NCBI GenBank assembly: GCA_025352665.1
Contig: JANXSM010000007.1
Coordinates: forward strand, 1-57,280
Direction of reading: 5' to 3'
Source: Rhodospirillales bacterium
GTDB taxonomy: Bacteria > Pseudomonadota > Alphaproteobacteria > Acetobacterales > Acetobacteraceae
DNA length: 57,280 nucleotides
Shown: in pieces, positions 16,634 through 24,288 of the stretch
How positions within the stretch are numbered: the stretch's first letter is position 1
How the letters are laid out: every line of letters begins with the position of its first letter
Position numbers and translations under genes: made by a program
The notes under the pieces: generated by a model
What the model was told of the DNA's origin: nothing
The model's input: only the letters and a program-made list of their open reading frames with translations
The model's database searches: none

Positions 16634-17874
16634 GTGTGCCGGTCTCACCCCCGCCACGCCGCAATCCAGTCGCCCGTACGGGTATGCCAGCGCTGCTGTC
16701 CGCGCAGCGCAGCCGCGCCACCCATGGTCTGACCGCCGCAGCGGCCCAGGGGCTATTCTGCCTGCAGGTCTGCTCGGATTGCGGGACCAGGCAATATCCA
16801 CCGCGCGAGGCGTGTTCCCATTGCCTGTCCGCGAAACTTCCGTTTCGGGACGTCGACCGAGCGGGCGTTGTCGTGGTCGACACGACGATCCGTATTGCCG
16901 GCGAAATATATTTCCGCGAGCGCACACCTTGGCGCATCGGCACCGTTCAACTGGACTGTGGCCCTATCGTGATCGCGCATCTGCACGGCGATGTTTCGCA
17001 AGGCAGCCGGATCCGTATGGAACTGTTGACCGATAAGGCGGGAGCCCCTGCCATGTTCGCAATGCCAGCAGTCAACACACCAGCGATGCAAGATGATCGA
17101 CAGTATCGCGAATTCACCTGCGACCCGAAGTTCCGCCGTGTGCTCGTTACCGACGGACGCACCGAAATTGGCCAGGCGTTGGTCCGCGCCCTCAGCGATG
17201 CCGGCGCGCGCAAGGTGTTCGTTGGGATCGCCAATCCCTGGAAGCCATTCGCGGGCAAACAGTCACTGGCGCGGGCCGAAAATGTCGAATGCGTGCAGCT
17301 CGATGTGACGGACACTGCCTCGGTCGTGGAATGTGCCGCCCAGATCGGCGCCCGCGTCGATATCCTCGTCAACACCACCGAACACATTCGCCTGGGGGGT
17401 CTTATGGATCAAACCGGCATCGGCATCGCGCGCGAGGCGTTGGAACTGCGCAGCTTGGGTCTGATGCGTCTTGCGCAGTCGTTCGGACCGATCATGCGTG
17501 CTCGCGGTGCAGACGGCGTCGACTCCGCCTGTGCTTTTGTCAATCTTCTGGCGGCGCACGCTTTGATGAACTGGCCGAGCTACGGTGCCTCTTCCGCGGC
17601 AGAGGCTGCGGCGCTGTCGATGTCGCAATGTCTGCGCAGCGAACTTCGACACGGCGGCATTCGCGTCGTCAACATGTTCGTCGGCCCATTGGAGACGGAG
17701 TGGTATCAGAATGCGCCGCCACCCAAGGTCTCGCCAGCCACGCTGGCGCGCGCCGTCGTACAGGCTTTGTGCTCCGGCCAGGAAGATTGCTTTGTGGGGG
17801 AGGTGGCGCGCGACTTGCGTGCTCGTCTTGCAGCAAATCCCAAGGCGCTCGAACGCGAGCTGGGTGCTGCATGA
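16630..17874 (+). CDS. DUF35 (Zn-ribbon/OB-fold) fused to a degenerate SDR domain
   Basis: A 414-residue fusion. Residues ~35-145 are a DUF35 acyl-CoA-associated domain with zinc-ribbon pairs Cys48/Cys51 and Cys62/Cys65 and an OB-fold tail. Residues ~165-400 are an SDR-like Rossmann domain, but its landmarks are eroded: TDGRTEIG (174-181) for TGxxxGxG, NTTE for NNAG, and Tyr318 followed by GASS, so the catalytic Lys is Ser322. The SDR half may be structural or bind nucleotide without redox chemistry. It overlaps the thiolase-like gene by ATGA, strongly suggesting a complex. DUF35 proteins are known partners of thiolase-type aldolases. Confidence 0.8.
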   Translation: MSVPVSPPPRRNPVARTGMPALLSAQRSRATHGLTAAAAQGLFCLQVCSDCGTRQYPPREACSHCLSAKLPFRDVDRAGVVVVDTTIRIAGEIYFRERTPWRIGTVQLDCGPIVIAHLHGDVSQGSRIRMELLTDKAGAPAMFAMPAVNTPAMQDDRQYREFTCDPKFRRVLVTDGRTEIGQALVRALSDAGARKVFVGIANPWKPFAGKQSLARAENVECVQLDVTDTASVVECAAQIGARVDILVNTTEHIRLGGLMDQTGIGIAREALELRSLGLMRLAQSFGPIMRARGADGVDSACAFVNLLAAHALMNWPSYGASSAAEAAALSMSQCLRSELRHGGIRVVNMFVGPLETEWYQNAPPPKVSPATLARAVVQALCSGQEDCFVGEVARDLRARLAANPKALERELGAA

Positions 17875-18647
17875 CCGACCTGCTTGAATTCGCAGCCGCC
17901 ATCGCCGCCGGCACCATCCGTGTCGTGGATCTGACGCAGACGCTGACGCCGGAATTTCCCGTCTTGGCGCTTCCGCCGGAGTTCGGTCAATGCGCGCCCT
18001 TCCGTATGGAAACGGTGTCGCGTTACGACGCGCGCGGCCCGGCCTGGTATTGGAACAACATCTCTCTCAACGAGCACACTGGCACGCATTTCGACGCCCC
18101 GATCCATTGGATCTCAGGGCGCGACTTGCCAGCCAATGCGGTCGACACGATCCCCGTGCAGAACTTCGTCGCACCGGCTGTGGTGATCGACTGCGCCGCT
18201 CAATCTGCAGCCGATGCCGATTTCTTGCTGACGATTACGGATATTCAGGATTGGGAAGCAACCCATGGCCGTATTCCCGCCAGAAGTTGGTGTCTTTTGC
18301 GTACTGACTGGTCGCGGCGCGATGCAGTCGATTACGCCAATCTTCGCGATGATGGCGCCCATACCCCAGGCCCCGCGCCAGAGGCTGTGCGCTTTCTGGT
18401 CGAACAACGCGACGTGCTCGGCTTCGGCACTGAAACCATTGGAACCGATGCTGGCCAGGCGCATCTGTTCAATCCGCCGTTTCCGGCACATTTCTACATG
18501 CACGGCCGCGGACGTTACGGGCTGCAATGCCTTACCAACCTCGATCAACTGCCTGCCGTGGGAGCTGTCATCTTCGCCGCACCGCTGAAAATTCGTGGTG
18601 GCTCAGGAAGTCCCCTGCGCGTTATTGCCTTGGTGCCGGGCACATGA
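17871..18647 (+). CDS. Cyclase-family hydrolase, isatin hydrolase-like (copy 2)
   Basis: A 258-residue paralogue of the protein at 134-913. The signature HTGTHFDAPIH is at residues 69-79 (His69, His73, Asp75, His79), and the WYWNNISL and GFGTETIGTDAG segments are shared, so both copies look catalytically intact. Overlaps the upstream fusion gene and the downstream SDR gene by ATGA on both sides. Position straight after the putative isatin-forming aldolase supports isatin hydrolysis to isatinate, the substrate proposed for the IorAB-like enzyme. Substrate is inferred. Confidence 0.85.
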   Translation: MTDLLEFAAAIAAGTIRVVDLTQTLTPEFPVLALPPEFGQCAPFRMETVSRYDARGPAWYWNNISLNEHTGTHFDAPIHWISGRDLPANAVDTIPVQNFVAPAVVIDCAAQSAADADFLLTITDIQDWEATHGRIPARSWCLLRTDWSRRDAVDYANLRDDGAHTPGPAPEAVRFLVEQRDVLGFGTETIGTDAGQAHLFNPPFPAHFYMHGRGRYGLQCLTNLDQLPAVGAVIFAAPLKIRGGSGSPLRVIALVPGT

Positions 18648-19363
18648 GCGGTATCGCGCTCGTCACGGGCGGCGCATTTGGCATTGGTGCCGAGATTTCC
18701 AGGCAGTTCCTAGACGCGGGCTATGAGGTCATCGCTCTGTCGCGAGAGCTGCCGGATTGGTCGCATCCCCGATTGCACGCTGCAGCGATCAATTTGCTCG
18801 ATCCTGTGGCCACCAGAGCCTGCGCTGCCGAATGGGCCGCGAAGTTTGCGATCACCCATATTGTCCACAACGCCGGCGCCATCCGCCCCGCATTGCTGGA
18901 AGGCGTCGTTGACGCCGATCTCATGGCACTCACGCAACTTCACCTCGGGGCCGCACTTCAGATCGTGCAAACCTGCCTTCCCGCCATGCGCCACGCAGGC
19001 TTTGGCCGCATTGTGATGATTTCCTCACGCGGAGCCCTCGGCCTTGCCACGCGCTCTGCCTATGCGGCCACGAAATCTGGCATGATCGGGCTGGCGCGAA
19101 CCTGGGCGCTTGAACTCGCAGGCGACGGCATCACGGTCAATGTTGTGGCGCCCGGTCCGATTGCCGGCACCGACATGTTCCACCAGGTGGTGCCAAAAGG
19201 AAGCGAGCGTGTGCTGGCCGCAGCCGTTCCGGTCAAACGCCTTGGCCGCAGCGATGACGTGGCCCGCGCGGTCATGTTCTTTGCAGATGGCGCCAACAGC
19301 TTCGTCACCGGCCAGGTCCTGTATGTGTGTGGCGGCGCCAGTGTTGGCACAATGACGATATGA
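18644..19363 (+). CDS. Short-chain dehydrogenase/reductase
   Basis: A 239-residue classical SDR with TGGAFGIG (8-15), HNAGA, and the active-site Ser plus YAATK, all intact. The closing region (APGPIAGTDMF, GANSFVTGQ) is typical of FabG-like enzymes. It overlaps the isatin hydrolase gene by ATGA. A plausible job is oxidising the cis-dihydrodiol/lactamol made by the Rieske oxygenase to the lactam (dioxindole level), but reduction of a ring ketone later in the pathway would fit equally. NAD(P) preference is not obvious. Confidence 0.85.
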   Translation: MSGIALVTGGAFGIGAEISRQFLDAGYEVIALSRELPDWSHPRLHAAAINLLDPVATRACAAEWAAKFAITHIVHNAGAIRPALLEGVVDADLMALTQLHLGAALQIVQTCLPAMRHAGFGRIVMISSRGALGLATRSAYAATKSGMIGLARTWALELAGDGITVNVVAPGPIAGTDMFHQVVPKGSERVLAAAVPVKRLGRSDDVARAVMFFADGANSFVTGQVLYVCGGASVGTMTI

Positions 19364-19379
19364 AAGAGGGAGAGGTCGC

Positions 19380-20528
19380 ATGTTTGGTAAATTGCTGATG
19401 TCGTCGATGATACTGGGGGCACTTGCCGTGCCACAGCTGGCCATGGCCCAGATCAAGATCGGCGTGGTCGCCTCGGCGTCTGGCCCCACCTCGGTTGTTG
19501 GCATTTCACAAAAGAACACAGCGGCCTTGTTGCCCAAAACCATGGGCGGCCTTGCCGTCGAGTATATCGTGCTCGATGACGCCAGCGATTCCACCCAAAC
19601 CGTCCAACTGTTCAAGAAGCTGATTTCCGACGACCACGTCGACGCCATCATCGGCCCGTCGGGCTCGCCCAATGCGGTCGGTGTGATCCAGTTCGCAGCC
19701 GAAGCGCATACGCCGGTCCTGGCGCCTGTCGGCACCACCGCCGTCGTGTTGCCGATGGATGACGTGAAGAAATGGATCTTCAAGACCACCCAGAACGACG
19801 ATCTGATCGCCGCAGCCCTGGTCGAACACATGCAGAAAACCGGGATCAAGACGGTCGGTGTGTTTGCCGCCAACGATCCGTACGGACAAGGCTGGGTCAA
19901 GACCTTTGCCGGATTGACCGACAAGGCCGGGATCAAGACGATCGGCACCGAATATTTTCAACGCACCGATACCTCCGTCACCGCACAGTCGCTGAAACTG
20001 CTTGCTGCCAACCCCGATGCCATCCTTGTCGCCGCCGCCGGCGGGCCCACTGTGCTGCCTGAGACCACGCTGGTGGACCAGGGATATCGCGGCAAGATCT
20101 ACCAAACCCATGGCGCCGCCACGCCCGACTTTCTCAGGCTTGGCGGTCGCAAGGTGGAAGGCACCATTTTGGCTGCAAGCCTGATGCTGGTGATGGATGA
20201 TATCAGCGACAGCGTGCCATCCAAGAAGGTCGCGGCCGAGTATATCGCGGCCTATACCAAGATGTATGGCGTGGCGCCCGCCACGTTCGGCGCCAACGTG
20301 TTCGACGGCGGGCTGTTGCTGTCGGCCGCGGTTTCGATTGCGCTGCAAGCAGGCAAACCTGGCACCATCGCGTTTCGTGACGCGCTGCGCACGGCACTTG
20401 AGCAGACTCACGAGATCGTGGGGCCACAGGGCGTCTACAACATGTCGGCTGCAGATCACTCAGGCTTTGACACGCGCGGTCGTGTGCTGCTGGTGGTGAA
20501 GGGCGGCACGTGGCATCTGCTGCAATAG
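19380..20528 (+). CDS. Periplasmic substrate-binding protein, LivJ/HAAT family
   Basis: A 382-residue type I periplasmic binding protein with a signal peptide of ~22 residues ending AMA. The mature start QIKIGVVASASGP is typical. A GAGGG-type ribosome site lies 8-10 nt before the ATG. It should deliver cargo to the LivH/LivMG/LivF importer encoded divergently at 4514-8048, which has no binding protein of its own. The cargo is probably the pathway substrate. Its location near the end of the catabolic operon suggests co-induction. Confidence 0.88.
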   Translation: MFGKLLMSSMILGALAVPQLAMAQIKIGVVASASGPTSVVGISQKNTAALLPKTMGGLAVEYIVLDDASDSTQTVQLFKKLISDDHVDAIIGPSGSPNAVGVIQFAAEAHTPVLAPVGTTAVVLPMDDVKKWIFKTTQNDDLIAAALVEHMQKTGIKTVGVFAANDPYGQGWVKTFAGLTDKAGIKTIGTEYFQRTDTSVTAQSLKLLAANPDAILVAAAGGPTVLPETTLVDQGYRGKIYQTHGAATPDFLRLGGRKVEGTILAASLMLVMDDISDSVPSKKVAAEYIAAYTKMYGVAPATFGANVFDGGLLLSAAVSIALQAGKPGTIAFRDALRTALEQTHEIVGPQGVYNMSAADHSGFDTRGRVLLVVKGGTWHLLQ

Positions 20529-20545
20529 CACTTGGGAGCCAGCCG

Positions 20546-21037
20546 ATGCTCGATGACATCCGCCCGCGAAGCCACCCAGTCACGGCTGACGGGCAACTGC
20601 CGCCAGAGCGCACCGAAATTCGCATCTGGCTGCGGTTGCTGTCTTGCACGACGCAGATCGAAAAGATCATCAAGTCGAAGCTGCGCCAGGAGTTCGCAAC
20701 CTCGCTGGCGCGGTTCGACGTGCTGGCACAACTCGACCGGTTCCCCGACGGGCTTTCGATGTCCGAGGTTTCCCGCCACCTGATGGTGTCAAACGGTGCG
20801 ATCACCGGCCTGGTCGACAAGCTCGAGTCAAGCGGCTTGGTGGTGCGCGAGGATCACGCGCAGGACCGTCGTACTGTGGTTGTGCGATTGACCGAGCAAG
20901 GTCGCAGCCAGTTTCGTCGCATGGCGCGACGGCACGAAGAGTGGATCGTGTCCCTGGTGGGCGATCTCTCGCGGGAGGCGCAGTCGGAATTGCTCCGCGA
21001 TCTCACCTTGCTCAAGCGATCGTTGGTGATGGAGTAA
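20546..21037 (+). CDS. MarR-family transcriptional regulator
   Basis: A 163-residue winged-helix regulator with recognition region LSMSEVSRHLMVSNGAITGL and wing EDHAQDRRTVVVRLTEQG. Start ATG 20546 is chosen for GGGAG upstream and because an earlier in-frame ATG lies inside the binding-protein gene. MarR proteins usually repress aromatic-catabolic operons and release DNA on ligand binding; MarR regulators control auxin-degradation loci in plant bacteria. Probable targets are the paired sites at 8074-8093 and 8193-8208. No separate promoter is seen, so it is probably part of the operon it controls. Confidence 0.9.
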   Translation: MLDDIRPRSHPVTADGQLPPERTEIRIWLRLLSCTTQIEKIIKSKLRQEFATSLARFDVLAQLDRFPDGLSMSEVSRHLMVSNGAITGLVDKLESSGLVVREDHAQDRRTVVVRLTEQGRSQFRRMARRHEEWIVSLVGDLSREAQSELLRDLTLLKRSLVME

Positions 21038-21060
21038 GCAACGTTAAAGGAGAGACGGCT

Positions 21061-21816
21061 ATGGACGGCAAGCAGGGCGCTCCCAGCTGGAGCGAAGCAG
21101 AATACCGGCTACGCGTGCAACTCGCCGATTGCTATCACCTGGTCGATTATCTCGGCTGGACCGAGATGATCTTCAACCACATCTCCGCCCGGCTGCCCGG
21201 TGCCGCCGCTCATTACCTCGTCAATCCTTTCGGCCTCAACTACAACGAGGTCACGCCTGAGAACCTGCTCAAGGTGGATCTCGATGGCAATCTGGTGGAG
21301 CCTTCTGCATACGCGCCAAATCCGGCCGGGTTCGCCTTGCACAGCGCCATCCATGGCGCCCACGACCATTTGCACTGTGTGATCCACACGCACACGACGG
21401 CGTTGTCAGCGATTGCATTGAAGCAATCAGGCTTCAGTCACGATGATTTCTACGGTGCGCAGATCTTTGGCCGCGTCGCCTATCACGCTTTCGAAGGCAT
21501 CACGCTGTTCGCCGAGGAGCGAGCGCGCATGCTGGCCAGCATGGGCGAAAAGAACGTGCTGGTGTTGCGCAACCACGGCTTGGCGGTTGCTGAACGCGAT
21601 ATTCCCGGCACTTTCATGCTGTTGTGGACATGCCAGCGTGCGGCCGAAATCCAGTGCCAGGCGGCGGTTCTGCCTGGGCCCAATGTCACGCTCGACGATA
21701 CCGTCAAGCAACGCTGCGCCGACCTCGCGGCCGGGCTCGTGCAAAACGCGGCGTTCGCGCAGACTTTGTTCGATGCCACGGTGCGCCGCATGCGCGCGAG
21801 CCAGTCCACTAGATAG
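21061..21816 (+). CDS. Class II aldolase/adducin-family protein
   Basis: A 251-residue class II aldolase/adducin domain. The metal motif HTHTT is at ~residue 109 and a later His is in LRNHGL; an N-terminal FNHISAR matches the family. AAAGGAGAG lies upstream of the ATG. Members cleave or epimerise hydroxy-acids with a divalent metal, or are decarboxylases. As the last gene of the operon it could act on a side-chain or ring-cleavage product; it is also an alternative candidate for the retro-aldol step assigned here to the thiolase-like protein. Confidence 0.82.
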   Translation: MDGKQGAPSWSEAEYRLRVQLADCYHLVDYLGWTEMIFNHISARLPGAAAHYLVNPFGLNYNEVTPENLLKVDLDGNLVEPSAYAPNPAGFALHSAIHGAHDHLHCVIHTHTTALSAIALKQSGFSHDDFYGAQIFGRVAYHAFEGITLFAEERARMLASMGEKNVLVLRNHGLAVAERDIPGTFMLLWTCQRAAEIQCQAAVLPGPNVTLDDTVKQRCADLAAGLVQNAAFAQTLFDATVRRMRASQSTR

Positions 21817-21822
21817 GATCAC

Positions 21823-22071
21823 TTACGAATTCTTGTAGTTCAGACCAACCACCACGAGAGCAACAATCCCAGTTACAACGGCGAAACTTAAATCTCCCAC
21901 GCTTTTAGAAACTTCAATAATATTTGCGCAGGATATGAGCAAAAGAGCTGATACAAACAGAATGAATTGCTTATCACGCTTCAATAAACGATTCCGGAAT
22001 ATGATATATATGAGAACGATAGCACCAAGTAAATAAAAGCCTGCGGTTATAAGTTGTTTTAATATAAGCAT
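21823..22071 (-). CDS. Small AT-rich membrane protein, unknown
   Basis: An 82-residue hypothetical protein with about three hydrophobic helices (residues ~6-22, ~34-50, ~58-75). Start ATG 22071 is preferred over an upstream TTG because of AGAGGA just before it. It ends 7 nt from the stop of the convergent aldolase gene. Its base composition and codons (many AAA, ATA, TTA) are strikingly AT-rich against the surrounding GC-rich genes, which suggests recent acquisition. No family was recognised. Confidence 0.55.
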   Translation of the reverse strand: MLILKQLITAGFYLLGAIVLIYIIFRNRLLKRDKQFILFVSALLLISCANIIEVSKSVGDLSFAVVTGIVALVVVGLNYKNS

Positions 22072-22340
22072 AGCTTCCTCTTCTCTCAAAATTTTCAAGT
22101 TTTCGAACTTAAAATCAATTCATATCGGGTCCCGCGGATATGACCTGTACATATTTTGTGTTTCATGGAGTTTTCGTCATATCGCCGCCGATTATGCGTC
22201 TCGCTGGTCAGTTGCATCGATCAAGCAGACCGCGTGAACACAGGTTTGCACTGCCACCTCGGCGGGATCTCGATATTAAGGCTGGCGATTCCTCGGAACA
22301 TCGAAACCCGCCGACATCGCGCTGGCGCGTGCGGCGGCGG
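22072..22340. other. Gene-poor spacer, AT-rich on its left side
   Basis: The AT-rich composition extends to about 22140 and then returns to normal. No convincing gene, RNA or repeat is seen. Confidence 0.5.
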
Positions 22341-22964
22341 TCAGCCGGCGGCGGTGGGGTGCAGCGAGGTTCCCGATTTCTTGTGCTTGGTGGCGGGCTG
22401 AACCGGCGCGGGTTTGAGGGGAGCAGGCTTTGCCGCCGCCACCTTCACAGGTTTCGTCGCAGCTGGTCGCGACGGGATGTGAGGAGCTGCATGCAACACC
22501 GGTAGCGTGTCTCCGCCGGCGCGAAACACCGGGCTGCGCGGTGCTGCCTGCACCGGGGTTTGTGGGCCAGAGGGCGCGGACTGGCCTGGCACCGAGCGCC
22601 CCAGCAGTGATCTGGTGACCAATGACGCGGGAGCTGCTGCCACCGCAGGAGTTGGTGTCGCCGTCTGAGTGGGCATGATCGGCGCGGGCGCCGTGGGCAC
22701 GATCGGCAGAGGCGTCGCGGCCAGCGGCGTGGGAAGCGCGAGGGCTGGGCGAGGCCGAACCAATGTCGGCGCTGCCAGATTGCGTTGCGGCGGGCTGCTG
22801 GTGGTCGATTTCGCACCAGGTGGCGCTGACAGCGTTTCGCTGGTGATTGGCTGCGCGAAGGCCGCGGCAGCGAACATCAACCCCGGCACCATCATCAGCC
22901 CGGCTGCCTTAATACGCCACGAAAGCCCCAGTTTCTGGCCGCCCTCCACTGCTTTTTCGATCAT
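22341..22964 (-). CDS. Pro/Ala-rich exported protein, unknown
   Basis: A 207-residue protein with a hydrophobic signal segment at ~20-38 ending AFAQ, then a low-complexity chain rich in Pro, Ala, Thr and Lys with no recognisable domain. Such sequences often span the periplasm or act as disordered linkers. It is 26 nt downstream of the DMT-type transporter gene on the same strand and may be the last member of that operon. Function unknown. Confidence 0.6.
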   Translation of the reverse strand: MIEKAVEGGQKLGLSWRIKAAGLMMVPGLMFAAAAFAQPITSETLSAPPGAKSTTSSPPQRNLAAPTLVRPRPALALPTPLAATPLPIVPTAPAPIMPTQTATPTPAVAAAPASLVTRSLLGRSVPGQSAPSGPQTPVQAAPRSPVFRAGGDTLPVLHAAPHIPSRPAATKPVKVAAAKPAPLKPAPVQPATKHKKSGTSLHPTAAG

Positions 22965-22990
22965 CGCGCTATGTCCCCGTGAGCCCTGCG

Positions 22991-23323
22991 TCAGGCGAAG
23001 GCCAGCATTAGCACGCCGGCGATGATCAACCCTATGCCTGCCAGATGGAGTCCGCCCAGCACTTCTCCGAACATGTAATGACCGATCACCGCGGCGGCGA
23101 TATACGAAATTGCAGTGGCCGGCAGGGCCACGGAAAGCGGAATCCGGCGCAGGGCGACCATGTACAGCATGGCCGCTCCGCCGTACAGCACCAGTCCCAG
23201 CATCGTGTGCCAGTCGAACAGTTGCTGGAGGAAGTCGGGCGCGCGCGAGCCCGACTTCAGCAGCGTCTGCCCCAGCATGCTCACCACAATTGCGCCGAGC
23301 AGAACCGCCCAGTGCAGGTTCAT
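22991..23323 (-). CDS. Small DMT/EamA-type membrane protein (ArnE/ArnF-like)
   Basis: A 110-residue, four-helix protein of the small multidrug/EamA type, resembling ArnE/ArnF-like subunits that move lipid-linked sugars. Helices lie at about 5-22, 38-58, 65-85 and 90-108. Start ATG 23323 overlaps the stop of the glycosyltransferase gene by ATGA. Together with that transferase it probably flips or supplies an undecaprenyl-phosphate sugar for envelope modification (inference from family and coupling). Confidence 0.8.
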   Translation of the reverse strand: MNLHWAVLLGAIVVSMLGQTLLKSGSRAPDFLQQLFDWHTMLGLVLYGGAAMLYMVALRRIPLSVALPATAISYIAAAVIGHYMFGEVLGGLHLAGIGLIIAGVLMLAFA

Positions 23324-24288
23324 GCCGCGCGGTCTCGCTGCGCCATCTCGCTTTTGCCGCGCTCTACCGCTCGCACGCTGCCTTGCGGCTTGCCGTTGGC
23401 CGACAGGAACGTGCGTCCGACATATTCGCCCAGCACGCCCAGGATCATCGACTGCACACCCGAGACCAGCAAGATCACCGTCATGGTCGAGGCCCAGCCA
23501 GAGGGCGTTGCATGTGTCGAAAGCGCCTCGATGATGGTGGCCACCGCGCCGATCGCGCCGAGCAGCGCCATCAGAATGCCGAGAAAGATCGCCAGCCGCA
23601 GCGGTGCCAGCGAAAAGCTGGTCGCGAGGTTGAGCCATAGCAGCACCAGCCGACGCAGATTGTAGTTGGATCTGCCCTCTGCGCGCGGCAGATGCCGCAC
23701 CTCGATGCTGTCGATGCGCTGCGTCACCTGCAGCAGCAGACCGTCCACGTAAGGATAGGGTCCGCTGTATTGGGTCACCGCTTGCACCACCTGGGCCGAC
23801 ATGCAGCGGAACGACGACAAATACAGTCCCTTCGGCTTGTCCAGCAGCCAATCCGCCACTTTGTTGGCAAAGCGGCTGCCCAGATTGCGCCAGCCGGCAT
23901 GTTCCTTCCGCGCGTAGCGCGTGTAGACCACGTCCCAATTCCCCTCGCGGGCGTGGTCGTACAGCTTCAGCACCTCCTCGGCCGGGTTCTGCAGATCGTC
24001 GTCCATGGTGATGACATACGCGCCGGAAATATGCCGCAGCCCGGTCATGACGGCGTTGTGCTCGCCGAAATTGCGCATGTGCTCGATATAGACCACGGGA
24101 ACATCGGCACGCCCGAGCAAGCTGCGGCACACATCCGCTGAATTATCCGGGCTGCCGTCGTTGACCAGCACGACCTCCATCCCGCCCTCTGGACGCAACC
24201 GTGCGAGCGCTTCGACCAGCAGCGCCACAGTGGCAGCGCCGCGGTAGACGGGCACGACGATGGAGAGGCCGTAGGCATGCGAATTCAT
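23320..24288 (-). CDS. Polyprenyl-phosphate glycosyltransferase (GT2, ArnC/DPM-like)
   Basis: A 322-residue GT2 transferase. The nucleotide-binding start is SIVVPVYRG, with VNDGSPD and the metal motif DDDLQNP; two C-terminal membrane helices (~235-258 and ~268-290) anchor it. Proteins of this build transfer a sugar to undecaprenyl phosphate at the cytoplasmic membrane. Coupled by ATGA to the methyltransferase upstream and the small DMT protein downstream. The sugar is not readable from sequence. Confidence 0.88.
   Translation of the reverse strand: MNSHAYGLSIVVPVYRGAATVALLVEALARLRPEGGMEVVLVNDGSPDNSADVCRSLLGRADVPVVYIEHMRNFGEHNAVMTGLRHISGAYVITMDDDLQNPAEEVLKLYDHAREGNWDVVYTRYARKEHAGWRNLGSRFANKVADWLLDKPKGLYLSSFRCMSAQVVQAVTQYSGPYPYVDGLLLQVTQRIDSIEVRHLPRAEGRSNYNLRRLVLLWLNLATSFSLAPLRLAIFLGILMALLGAIGAVATIIEALSTHATPSGWASTMTVILLVSGVQSMILGVLGEYVGRTFLSANGKPQGSVRAVERGKSEMAQRDRAA

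Noticed and set aside
22991-24130. 379-codon minus-strand frame across the glycosyltransferase
   Set aside because: Only its last 110 codons encode a real protein (DMT-type); the rest is an Arg/Ala/Gly-rich shadow of the GT2 gene in another frame.
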